Below, piece after piece: positions 53,140 to 60,426 of a DNA stretch of 64,000 nt (the first letter of the stretch is position 1; every line of letters starts with the position of its first letter). Where the stretch lies: assembly GCF_000430885.1 (NCBI RefSeq), contig NZ_AUMW01000017.1:20120-84119 (forward strand). Reading direction: 5' to 3'. Made by a program: the position numbers and the translations under genes. Source of the stretch: Desulfotruncus alcoholivorax DSM 16058. GTDB taxonomy: Bacteria > Bacillota > Desulfotomaculia > Desulfotomaculales > Desulfallaceae. The notes under the pieces are model-generated. The model was not told the origin of the DNA and made no database searches. It was given only the letters and a program-made list of their open reading frames with translations.

Positions 53140-53236
53140 CACCCGGTGGCTCTCTAAACAGAATCGTGGCTCATTTTCACCGGAGTAGTGGCTCTAGCTC
53201 TCCGGAATGGCTGGCTCTGACATGTCGGAATATACA
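53140..53236. mobile_element. IS21-like terminal region remnant
   Basis: Four spaced copies of (G)TGGCTC at 53146, 53166, 53188 and 53211, interleaved with CCGGA, about 20-22 bp apart. Such repeated GTGGCTC...CCGGA arrays are typical of the ends of IS21-family elements. No istA or istB gene is present, so this is an end or relic. Confidence 0.5.
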
Positions 53237-53350
53237 CCCAAAGGAGAAAAACAAGGAAAAATCGAGAAATAATGAATAAAAAAGCAGGAAAACCCCCTAT
53301 TCTGGCAAATTATTTTTTAGGCACAAAAAAAGAACCAGAGGAGGTTTTCT

Positions 53351-53403
53351 TGAGTAAGCATGGGCGTTTCCGCCCATACTCCTCGACGGAACCGTACGTG
53401 CCC
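53351..53403 (-). mobile_element. Group II intron 3'-end remnant
   Basis: Minus-strand GGCACGTACGGTTC is the 3' strand of a group II intron domain V, followed by a GAGTATGGGCG-gaaa-CGCCCATGCTTACTC hairpin resembling domain VI. The 5' half of domain V and any reverse transcriptase gene are missing, so the intron is a fragment. Confidence 0.6.
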
Positions 53404-53443
53404 TATTAAGGCTGCAATGCTCACTTTGCCATCTTGCACAAAA

Positions 53444-54082
53444 TCAATCTTTATTCTGCCTTCTTTGCCTGAACGCACGAAGATCAATCATTTTATCAGG
53501 TAAGTCGCCGCCTTTTTCAAGATGATTTATAACTTTGGCTATTTCCTCCCTTACCTTCCTGTAATCTATTTCCCTCCAGGCTTCTAGGAGCGGAATAAAC
53601 TCCTTTTCACCGGATTTTTTAATCTTATCCAGCAACAGCAAGATCATACCTCTGTTTCTGTCCTTCAGTTCATTTACAAAGCTGTAATCTCCACCCGGAA
53701 TTAGTGACCTGAGTTTTTCCAGCAGTTCATCCGAATAAGTATCCCGTTCAATTTCCCAACCCATGCCGGTATAAACGATCACAGGCAGCCTGCCGTTATA
53801 TTCAATCTTAAGGTATCCTCTCTTAATAAGCCAGTCAATCCTGGCGGTTATATACTCAATCTTTAATTCCTTATAAAAACCGTATACGGGACTTTGGTCC
53901 AAGCCATACTCAAGAAGCTTTTTATCTTTTGACCCCTTAAGTATTTTGGCGAGCAGGCTCCTGCCTCCAGTGGCAATAAGCTCGTCGGCGCCGCGTAAAA
54001 TTGTTTTTATCTCTTCAAACGACAAATCTTTTATATCTTTTGGATCAAGGTGATATCTAACCCTTTGTTTCTTTTTGCTCAT
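53444..54082 (-). CDS. RQC-minor-type winged-helix DNA-binding protein
   Basis: 212-aa basic protein, resembling the RQC-minor-1 group (a winged-helix related to the RecQ C-terminal domain). N-terminal KKKQRVRYHLDPKDIKDLSFEEIKTILRGADELI and central LLEYGLDQSPVYGFYKELKIEYITARIDWLIKRGYLKIEY with GRLPVIVYTGMGWEIE fit a wHTH. The C-terminal half is helical, HEAT-like in feel (KDRNRGMILLLLDKIKKSGEKEFIPLLEAWREIDYRKVREEI). The family has been proposed to act in DNA-related conflict or repair systems. No helicase partner is adjacent. Flanked by an intron remnant and a structured leader, in a region of mobile DNA. Confidence 0.65.
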   Translation of the reverse strand: MSKKKQRVRYHLDPKDIKDLSFEEIKTILRGADELIATGGRSLLAKILKGSKDKKLLEYGLDQSPVYGFYKELKIEYITARIDWLIKRGYLKIEYNGRLPVIVYTGMGWEIERDTYSDELLEKLRSLIPGGDYSFVNELKDRNRGMILLLLDKIKKSGEKEFIPLLEAWREIDYRKVREEIAKVINHLEKGGDLPDKMIDLRAFRQRRQNKD

Positions 54083-54400
54083 AAAAACACCTCAATAAAA
54101 GTTAGTTTATTAACCTTGTACCACATGCTGGCATGTTCCTTCGACCTTTTTTCAAAAAAAATGGCAACCTGTTAGCTGTTGCCGCCATTTCATGGTAAGG
54201 GTAAAGCATTTACCTTTGTAGCCATCACGAAGCGATTTTGTTCTTCCACCGTCTTCCTTTCAGCCCGCAGCTAGCGATTACGGGACTCACGAACTATCTC
54301 CATAGCTCCGCTAACCTTTAAATTACACTGTAGTGCTGGTTATTATAGTTAGACCACCATGCCGCTAATGAGGCACCATCGAAAAGATGAAAAAGGGGTT
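54083..54400 (-). promoter_or_regulatory. Possible structured leader upstream of the RQC-minor gene
   Basis: On the minus strand, a GC-rich stretch with several possible stems (for example GTCCCG/CGGGCTG around 54262-54285 and GGTAAATGCTTTACC near 54205) ends in a strong terminator, GGCAACAGCTAACAGGTTGCC then eight T (54153-54177). The arrangement, structured RNA then terminator then gene, is that of a riboswitch or attenuator. I could not match it to a known class. The 100 bases from 54400 to 54502 hold nothing recognisable. Confidence 0.4.
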
Positions 54401-54502
54401 GCTGTAGGGGCGGACGACCCTGTCCGCCCGCCTCTGAGCCAGCTGTTAGTCATCTGGAGATATTCCGTCAAAGTTTTTTCAGGATAGTTTAAGCCCGACC
54501 CC

Positions 54503-55570
54503 CTATTTCATACACCTCAGGGAGACATCATCTACCAGCACCGTGCTGGTGTTGCCCGTCGTGGGTCGAAATTCAAAACGCAATTCCATCCAGTCCGTGC
54601 CGAAAGGCAGCACCCCTGTTGTAAAGGTATATTGCTGGTAAGTGCCGTTGGGCAGGCTGTCAGGTTTATAAACCGGGTCTACCCGGCCGATTTGCCGGCC
54701 CAGGCTATTGTAAACAAAAATTGCAACCTCCAGGCTAAAATCGCTCTTTCTACCAAGGAGCAGGTTTTCCGAAGCCCATAAAGTCACCTCGTAAATCCTG
54801 CCTGGCTCACCAGGAACAGACTGGGACAATAGCGCCCTTTTGTCTGCTGCGGCACCCAATTCAGCAGCATAGTTGCCAGAATGGGCCATCCTGGACCGAT
54901 TCACGTTGGCTGCGGACCAGTTCTCCGGAACATTCCTATCCAACCATTCTTCAAAACCGGGGTTTCTTAACATGTTTGAACGTGAACATGGTGAATAAAC
55001 TTTTGAAGGCCCGGTTTCAGGTCCAAGCACCTCTACACCTGCTTCCACGTACCGCCTTCTATCTGATCTGTCGTAGGCCCGAATTATATGGGGACCGTGG
55101 TTAACATAATAACCCCTGTGGTCACGCAAGTCCCAACTAGTTCTATAGGTACGGCACTCACCCGGCTGCAGCACAAAATCACCGCTTTTATAATCAGCAA
55201 AATCGGCATCAGTCCAACGCCTTATTTCCCTGCCGTGGTGCATAACGACAAAATTGACGCGCCGGCCGTCCGGGTACCTAAAGATCCTGGGACGCTCGGA
55301 CAGGTTGCAGTAGCTGAATATAACCGGTATATCCTCCCCGTGGTAGTATCTTCTGCGCCTGGTTCTAATGTCATAGCGTATGCCGTCATAATATCTGGTA
55401 GCATATTCGCTGTCCCGCGGGTATTCGTAATAATTGTAATCATAATCCGGAATATAGGCACTTTGCCTAAAGTCCTTAATGTTGTTTAATTTAGCCGGCT
55501 GCGGCATCAGGCCGTGGCGGTCAGCAACCCGGCCAGGTGTGTCGCCCCCTTTTATCTTATATGTGGCCAC
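54503..55570 (-). CDS. Protein with degenerate LysM, BsuPI-like and carbohydrate-binding-like domains
   Basis: 355 aa, paralogue of 55690-56793. Residues 1-35 are a worn LysM-like segment (YKIKGGDTPGRVADRHG, LNNIKDF). A Tyr/Arg-rich linker (45-75) follows. A BsuPI-like (intracellular proteinase inhibitor) beta-sandwich occupies ~60-185 (YDGIRYDIRTRRRRYYHGEDIPVIFSYCNLS, PGECRTYRTSWDLRDHRGYYV). A carbohydrate-binding/NTTRR-type jelly roll occupies ~200-355 (NMLRNPGFEEW, TYQQYTFTTGVLPFG, STVLVDDVSLRCMK). No signal peptide is visible. Possibly a spore or cell-surface protein released by other means. Confidence 0.75.
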   Translation of the reverse strand: MATYKIKGGDTPGRVADRHGLMPQPAKLNNIKDFRQSAYIPDYDYNYYEYPRDSEYATRYYDGIRYDIRTRRRRYYHGEDIPVIFSYCNLSERPRIFRYPDGRRVNFVVMHHGREIRRWTDADFADYKSGDFVLQPGECRTYRTSWDLRDHRGYYVNHGPHIIRAYDRSDRRRYVEAGVEVLGPETGPSKVYSPCSRSNMLRNPGFEEWLDRNVPENWSAANVNRSRMAHSGNYAAELGAAADKRALLSQSVPGEPGRIYEVTLWASENLLLGRKSDFSLEVAIFVYNSLGRQIGRVDPVYKPDSLPNGTYQQYTFTTGVLPFGTDWMELRFEFRPTTGNTSTVLVDDVSLRCMK

Positions 55571-55689
55571 TGTAAATTCACTCCTTCCGGCGTTTGCCTA
55601 CTATTACTTTATGTCAGAGAAGGAGACAAAGTTACCCAAACCACCTGGTTTATAATGGCAGCGCCCGTGCCACCGGCACGGGCTATACT

Positions 55690-56793
55690 TTAACGGACGC
55701 ATATTACCTCGACATCGTCGATTTTAACGGTGTTGCTGTTATTGGAATTGGGCCTGAATATAAACCTCAACTCCACTTCGCTGGTACCGGCTGGAAGTAC
55801 TCCTGAGGTAAATGAAAACTGTTGATAGGTATTATTAGGAATGTTATCCATTGTATAGACCGGGTCAACCCGACCGATCAGTTCGCCTGCACTGTTATAT
55901 ACATAGATCTGGGACTCCATCGTGAATCTGGAAACTCCACCCGACCGTACATTTTCCCTGGCCCAGAAAGTAACCTGATAAATGCGGTCAGGCGCTGCTT
56001 TAATTCTCTGGGACAACAACGCTTGCTGGTCACTGGACCGGCCAAGTTCAGCGGCATAAGAACCGCTGTGCGATTGATTGGTGCGAAATACATTCTGAGA
56101 ATACCAGGCATCAGGCTTGCCATCGCTCCATAATTCAAAGCCCGGGTCGCGCAGCATGTTTTTCTTCGGGCATTCTTCAACCGGCGCCGGACCTGGTCCT
56201 GGTTGCTGCCCCGGCACAACCCTGATGGTTGTTTCCACATACTGGTTTTCTATATTTCTTGCCACGTTATAGGCACGAATACGAAAATTATCCAGCGCTA
56301 CATAATTGCCCTGTTTATTGCGCAGATCCCAGGTAGCCGTATAAGTTTTGCATTCGCCCGGACTAAATACTTCTACGCCAGTGGCTCTGGTGAAAGTTCT
56401 TTCATCCGACCAACGCCAAACTTCCCTGCTGCCGCGCAAGGCTACAAAATCCACCCGCTGTCCGGTGTTATATTGCAATCTTAATGTCCTACCGGAAGTG
56501 TTGCATTTTTCAAAAGTTATTCTTACCTGCTGGCCGCGCCGGTACTGTGTGCGATTGGTCGAAATAGTGTAACGCAATCCGTTAAAAATTCTGGTGTTAC
56601 GCGCCCCCGCCCCTGGCCCGGGCGTTGTCGGGACTGCAGTGCCGCCGGTCGGTATAATTAATACATCCCCAACTTCAATTTGATTGGGATTTCTGATATT
56701 ATTCGCTGCAAGAATTGCACTTACGCCAGTACCAAATTGCCTGGCTATAGTGTAAATTGTATCCCCACGTCTTACCCTATATGTCGTTGCCAT
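55690..56793 (-). CDS. LysM, BsuPI-like and carbohydrate-binding-like domain protein
   Basis: 367 aa. An intact LysM domain at residues 3-48 (YRVRRGDTIYTIARQFGTGVSAILAANNI, IEVGDVLIIP), a BsuPI-like domain at ~65-195 (YTISTNRTQYRRGQQVRITFEKCN, PGECKTYTATWDLRNKQGNYV), a Pro/Gly linker, and a jelly-roll domain at ~215-367 (KNMLRDPGFELWSDGKPD, NTYQQFSFTSGVLPAGTSEVELRF). No signal peptide. ATG at 56793 with GGAAGG 6 nt upstream; the longer frame to 56904 lacks support. LysM suggests peptidoglycan or spore-cortex binding. Confidence 0.8.
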   Translation of the reverse strand: MATTYRVRRGDTIYTIARQFGTGVSAILAANNIRNPNQIEVGDVLIIPTGGTAVPTTPGPGAGARNTRIFNGLRYTISTNRTQYRRGQQVRITFEKCNTSGRTLRLQYNTGQRVDFVALRGSREVWRWSDERTFTRATGVEVFSPGECKTYTATWDLRNKQGNYVALDNFRIRAYNVARNIENQYVETTIRVVPGQQPGPGPAPVEECPKKNMLRDPGFELWSDGKPDAWYSQNVFRTNQSHSGSYAAELGRSSDQQALLSQRIKAAPDRIYQVTFWARENVRSGGVSRFTMESQIYVYNSAGELIGRVDPVYTMDNIPNNTYQQFSFTSGVLPAGTSEVELRFIFRPNSNNSNTVKIDDVEVICVR

Positions 56794-56918
56794 GTTAATC
56801 CTTCCCCCCTTCCTAAATAATGCCCAAAATATTTTATGTTTTGAAAAGCATAAAGGTGAACCGGAGGGTGGATAAAAGCCGGCGGCATGGGAGTCTAAAT
56901 GCATAACTCATGTTAATA

Positions 56919-57413
56919 TCAAAACTCAAGCACAACAGCTTGATTTTGACCAAGGCTCCTTGGCACGTCAATTATTCTTTGGTTGGAAGAACCCCTGAAG
57001 GCAAGGTTTAAATCTCTTTTATCCTGTTCGTAAGGACCATCCACCAGTACATCAATATATTTCAATACCGGCAATTCTTTAATTTTCTCAAAGGTGTAGC
57101 CGGTATAGACCCAAATATCAAATTTAGGATACTTATCCCGCACCGCTATAAGAACTTCCGCCAGAGGCGCAGCCTGCATCAGCGGATCCCCGCCCGATAT
57201 GGTGATGCCCCTGGTCAGCGGTGTAACATTTTCCTCAATCATCTTTAATACATCTTCCGTGCCGACTTCCTGCCCGCCCCCGGTTGGGATGAGATCCGGG
57301 TTATGGCACCCCGGGCAATGGCGCGGGCAGCCCTGGGTAAAAATAACCAGCCGGAAACCAGGGCCGTCCACCACGCTTTCTCTGACAAAACCTGAAATTC
57401 TAAGCTTAGCCAT
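56919..57413 (-). CDS. nrdG: Anaerobic ribonucleotide reductase activating protein
   Basis: 164-aa radical SAM enzyme that installs the glycyl radical on class III ribonucleotide reductase. The CxxxCxxC cluster motif is TQGCPRHCPGCHNPDL and a GGDPL segment binds SAM. Length is that of NrdG. NrdD is not in the window. AAGGAGA precedes the ATG. A TPR gene lies 15 nt upstream on the same strand. Confidence 0.92.
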   Translation of the reverse strand: MAKLRISGFVRESVVDGPGFRLVIFTQGCPRHCPGCHNPDLIPTGGGQEVGTEDVLKMIEENVTPLTRGITISGGDPLMQAAPLAEVLIAVRDKYPKFDIWVYTGYTFEKIKELPVLKYIDVLVDGPYEQDKRDLNLAFRGSSNQRIIDVPRSLGQNQAVVLEF

Positions 57414-57427
57414 TTATATTCTCTCCT

Positions 57428-58072
57428 TTACTTGCCGAAAAGCCTGGCGTAAACTGCCATACGCCGGTAGTTACGACGCATGGTCGGCGACGACAGGCGA
57501 TAAACATCCAGCACCTCGTTAAAAAATTTGGCCGCTTCCTGTTTTTTACCTATTTGTTTTAAATATTTACCGGTTTCAAACAGCGCCTGGACAGACCCGT
57601 AGCGCATTAAGCTATCTGTCAAACTTTCAGAATAGCTGTGTTTTAACAAATAAAGATATGGCAAACCGTGCGCCACCTTGGGATTAATTTGAATCGCCGC
57701 TTCCAATTCTTTTAAACTTCGTTCCCTTTGACCCAGATAATAGAGGGACGCCCCCAGGTAATACCTACCCAGGGCCGAGTCATCCATTTTAACCAATGCG
57801 TTTTGCAGGCGCTCCACAGCCCGGTCATATTGTCCTTGCATGAAATACATTTCCCCGAGCTCCAGCTGGGCATTGGCATTATGCGGGTTTACTTCCACCT
57901 CGCGCTGCAATTCGTAACGGCGCCTGCTTCGCCTGAGCGGAGCCAGGAAATCCGGTAATATGCCGATAAAGCTCCGGTCTACAAAAACATAGATCATAAT
58001 CAAAATAAGCAGCGCAAGCAAGGGATTGCGGGTAAGCAAGGAGATAATCATGAATAATCCAAAAAGCTTCAA
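57428..58072 (-). CDS. TPR-repeat membrane protein
   Basis: About 214 aa. One or two N-terminal hydrophobic segments (residues ~4-32) are followed by at least three TPR units (ANAQLELGEMYFMQGQYDRAVERLQNAL, ALGRYYLGASLYYLGQRERSLKELEAAI, ALFETGKYLKQIGKKQEAAKFFNEVL). The TPR part probably faces the cytoplasm and mediates protein contacts. The TTG at 58072 has ACGGAG 9 nt upstream; ATG 58051 or TTG 58105 are alternatives. No partner is evident. Confidence 0.8.
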   Translation of the reverse strand: MKLFGLFMIISLLTRNPLLALLILIMIYVFVDRSFIGILPDFLAPLRRSRRRYELQREVEVNPHNANAQLELGEMYFMQGQYDRAVERLQNALVKMDDSALGRYYLGASLYYLGQRERSLKELEAAIQINPKVAHGLPYLYLLKHSYSESLTDSLMRYGSVQALFETGKYLKQIGKKQEAAKFFNEVLDVYRLSSPTMRRNYRRMAVYARLFGK

Positions 58073-58253
58073 GGAACCCAACTCCGTTCTATAGTAGTAC
58101 AACAACTATATTATATACATTATATACCATAATCTAGTTGTTCTTCCTCCAAGATTAAGGATATATTAATAATTTGGTAATTGAAACGTAATTATTGCTT
58201 TCTATAATGCCAATAATACATGTATCAATTTTGGAAAGGTGGATTGATTACAT

Positions 58254-58406
58254 ATGGATAAATACGTTTGCACTATTTGCGGGTATGTCTATGACCCTGA
58301 GGAAGGCGCGGAAGGTATAGACCCGGGCACCCCGTTTGACAAGCTTCCTGATGACTGGGTATGCCCGGTTTGCGGGGCAGGTAAGGACCAGTTTGAAAAA
58401 GAATAA
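58254..58406 (+). CDS. Rubredoxin
   Basis: 50-aa iron protein, complete. Two CxxC pairs (CTIC at 6-9 and CPVC at 37-40) bind one Fe; [24 protein letters not shown] are hallmark rubredoxin sequences. It carries electrons at low potential, typically to oxygen- or peroxide-reducing enzymes in anaerobes. GGAAAGGTGG lies about 11 nt upstream. The rubrerythrin-like gene follows after 20 nt, so the two probably form an oxidative-stress pair. Confidence 0.96.
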   Translation: MDKYVCTICGYVYDPEEGAEGIDPGTPFDKLPDDWVCPVCGAGKDQFEKE

Positions 58407-58426
58407 ATAGACGGGGGAGATAATTT

Positions 58427-58915
58427 ATGAGTTGGAGTATCACCAAATTTAGCGGAGACGAAATCATTAAGCTGGCGGTTGAAATTGAAAAGCAGGGACA
58501 AAAGTTTTATGAAATCGCGGCACAAAAGGTTGACGACCCTGAAGTAAAAAAGATTTTTGAATTCCTTGCCGGTGAGGAAGACAAGCACATTTCAGATTTT
58601 AAAAAACTGGGTGAAAAACTGCCGCACGATTTTACGCCCAACGAAAGTTATGTCGGGGAATACGGCAATTATGTCAAAGCGCTGATTGACAACCATGTTT
58701 TTAACCATGCCAACATTGAAAAATTGGCCGCCAAGGTCACGGTGGCCCGGGAAGCATTGGCTATAGCCTTCAGGTTTGAAAAAGACTCTATACTAATCTT
58801 TCAGGAACTGTACAGCATGGTTGATGCCACCAGCAAGGAAATACTGGCCGGGCTGATCGAACAAGAAAAGCAGCACATTAGAAAACTGGCAGTTGACGTA
58901 ATGCCATATAATTGA
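58427..58915 (+). CDS. Rubrerythrin/ferritin-like diiron protein
   Basis: 162 aa, four-helix bundle. Diiron ligands fit two half-motifs: Glu in AVEIEKQGQKFYE with GEEDKH, and Glu in FRFEKDSILIF with EQEKQH. The C-terminal rubredoxin-like domain of classical rubrerythrin is absent, and a separate rubredoxin is encoded just upstream. Likely reduces peroxide with electrons from that rubredoxin. Confidence 0.9.
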   Translation: MSWSITKFSGDEIIKLAVEIEKQGQKFYEIAAQKVDDPEVKKIFEFLAGEEDKHISDFKKLGEKLPHDFTPNESYVGEYGNYVKALIDNHVFNHANIEKLAAKVTVAREALAIAFRFEKDSILIFQELYSMVDATSKEILAGLIEQEKQHIRKLAVDVMPYN

Positions 58916-58954
58916 TCCGGTTATTTTCGGTTCATCACTATATTGGATTTGATA

Positions 58955-58987
58955 GAACGGGGCCGCTGCGGCACCGTTCTATTTTTT
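58955..58987 (+). terminator. Terminator after the rubredoxin-rubrerythrin operon
   Basis: Stem GAACGG/CCGTTC with inner GCCGC/GCGGC, followed by TATTTTTT. Shared with the convergent permease gene, whose stop codon lies inside the tail. Confidence 0.8.
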
Positions 58988-60286
58988 CCGGTAAATAATG
59001 TGTTCGAGCACCAGAACAGCCAGCACGCCGGTGACAAATCCGTTGCCGATAACGGGCCTCAAAGCAGCGGAAAAAGTTCCCAAAACATTTTCCGGCAGAA
59101 ATGAGATAATTATTCCCAGCAGCAGGGGCAGCCCCATGATTAAACCGCTGTCAAAATTAAACCCTTCCGTGGAACCGAAAGCCACCAGCATTCCCGCTGC
59201 GATTTGCGAGCACATGACATAAATCATCACTGTGCCAATAATTAAGGAAGGAATCGCCTCTACAAAGGCAACTGCCCCGGGCAAAAAAGAAAGTATTAAT
59301 AAACCCGCCGCGGTTGGCATCAGGGTAAATCTTGATGCATTGCCGGTAGACATTATTATCCCCGGGCTTAGAGAGAAATTTACCGGCCCGATCACACTTA
59401 AAAAGCCCGATAGGACATTGGCAAGCCCGGTCAAAGCTATCCCCCTGGTTATACGCCCGTGCATGTTGTCCGGCTTGATCAATTCACCGACGGACTGAAT
59501 CGAACCCAGGTCATTAATGGAAAGGGCGAGAAAACAAACAATAAAGGAAAACATTATCCCGGGGTGAAACTCCAAACTGCTGTTGATATTGCTGAAAAAG
59601 GAAGCCGAAAACACGGGAACACCCCCGGAACCTGCCATTTCCGGAAAGAACAATAAATATATAATGCTGCCGGCAATGATGGCCCAGATAATCAAAGTTG
59701 ATTTCCAGATACCGGTTAGATGCCTGCCCGCCAAAAACATTATCAACACCAGCACCAGAGCGAAAACAAGATTGAACAACGGCGGGGACTCCAGTGAGGG
59801 CGATAAGATCAGGTTCATTATAGTCGGGGCAATGGTGAAAGCGATCAGGATTAAAATTGTGGCCACAACCCGCGGCGTAAAATATTTTTGCAGCCGGCCA
59901 AACAAGCCTGTCACACTGACTATGGAAAGAATAACCCCGCCCAACATAATTGAAGTGTAAACCGCTGCCGGATTGTTGCCCTGACTGGCGACGATACCCA
60001 CCAGCAAAACCGCCGCCGGTCCCAGGATTAAAGGTAGTTTATGCCCCCAGAGCAGCTGCGCCAGCATTGCCACCGCCGTAATAAAAAAAACCTTTTGTAC
60101 GTAAACAATTTGATCGGCGGCGTTGCCAAAATAAAGGCCGGCCACCACCTTACCGATTATTATAATGGTAGGTATGGATATTGCCAGCCATTGCAAGCTA
60201 TATAGTATAAGTTCCACCGGTGGTGGAATCTCATCCAAGCCATACTTAAAATTTAATTTTGCCAGTTGAACCACCCCACGGATCAA
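58979..60286 (-). CDS. NCS2-family (uracil/xanthine-type) permease
   Basis: 435-aa membrane protein with about 12-14 helices. N-terminal FKYGLDEIPPPVELILYSLQWLAISIPTIIIIGKVV and the central SINDLGSIQSVGELI region (substrate-contacting helix in the NCS2 fold) with a later GFLSVIGPVNFSLSPG are visible. It imports a purine or pyrimidine base with a cation. The usual Q/E-N signature is altered, so the substrate may not be a standard base. No purine riboswitch seen upstream. Confidence 0.85.
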   Translation of the reverse strand: MIRGVVQLAKLNFKYGLDEIPPPVELILYSLQWLAISIPTIIIIGKVVAGLYFGNAADQIVYVQKVFFITAVAMLAQLLWGHKLPLILGPAAVLLVGIVASQGNNPAAVYTSIMLGGVILSIVSVTGLFGRLQKYFTPRVVATILILIAFTIAPTIMNLILSPSLESPPLFNLVFALVLVLIMFLAGRHLTGIWKSTLIIWAIIAGSIIYLLFFPEMAGSGGVPVFSASFFSNINSSLEFHPGIMFSFIVCFLALSINDLGSIQSVGELIKPDNMHGRITRGIALTGLANVLSGFLSVIGPVNFSLSPGIIMSTGNASRFTLMPTAAGLLILSFLPGAVAFVEAIPSLIIGTVMIYVMCSQIAAGMLVAFGSTEGFNFDSGLIMGLPLLLGIIISFLPENVLGTFSAALRPVIGNGFVTGVLAVLVLEHIIYRKK

Positions 60287-60426
60287 AGTATATAATATTA
60301 ATATTCTAACACAAATATACTGGCGATCAAATTAATTCCGGCCGGCTCTAACCATGCTTTTTTCCGGATACAATACAGTTGAAAGGAAAATAAATCAACC
60401 AGAACCGGATAGGAGGATGCATATAT

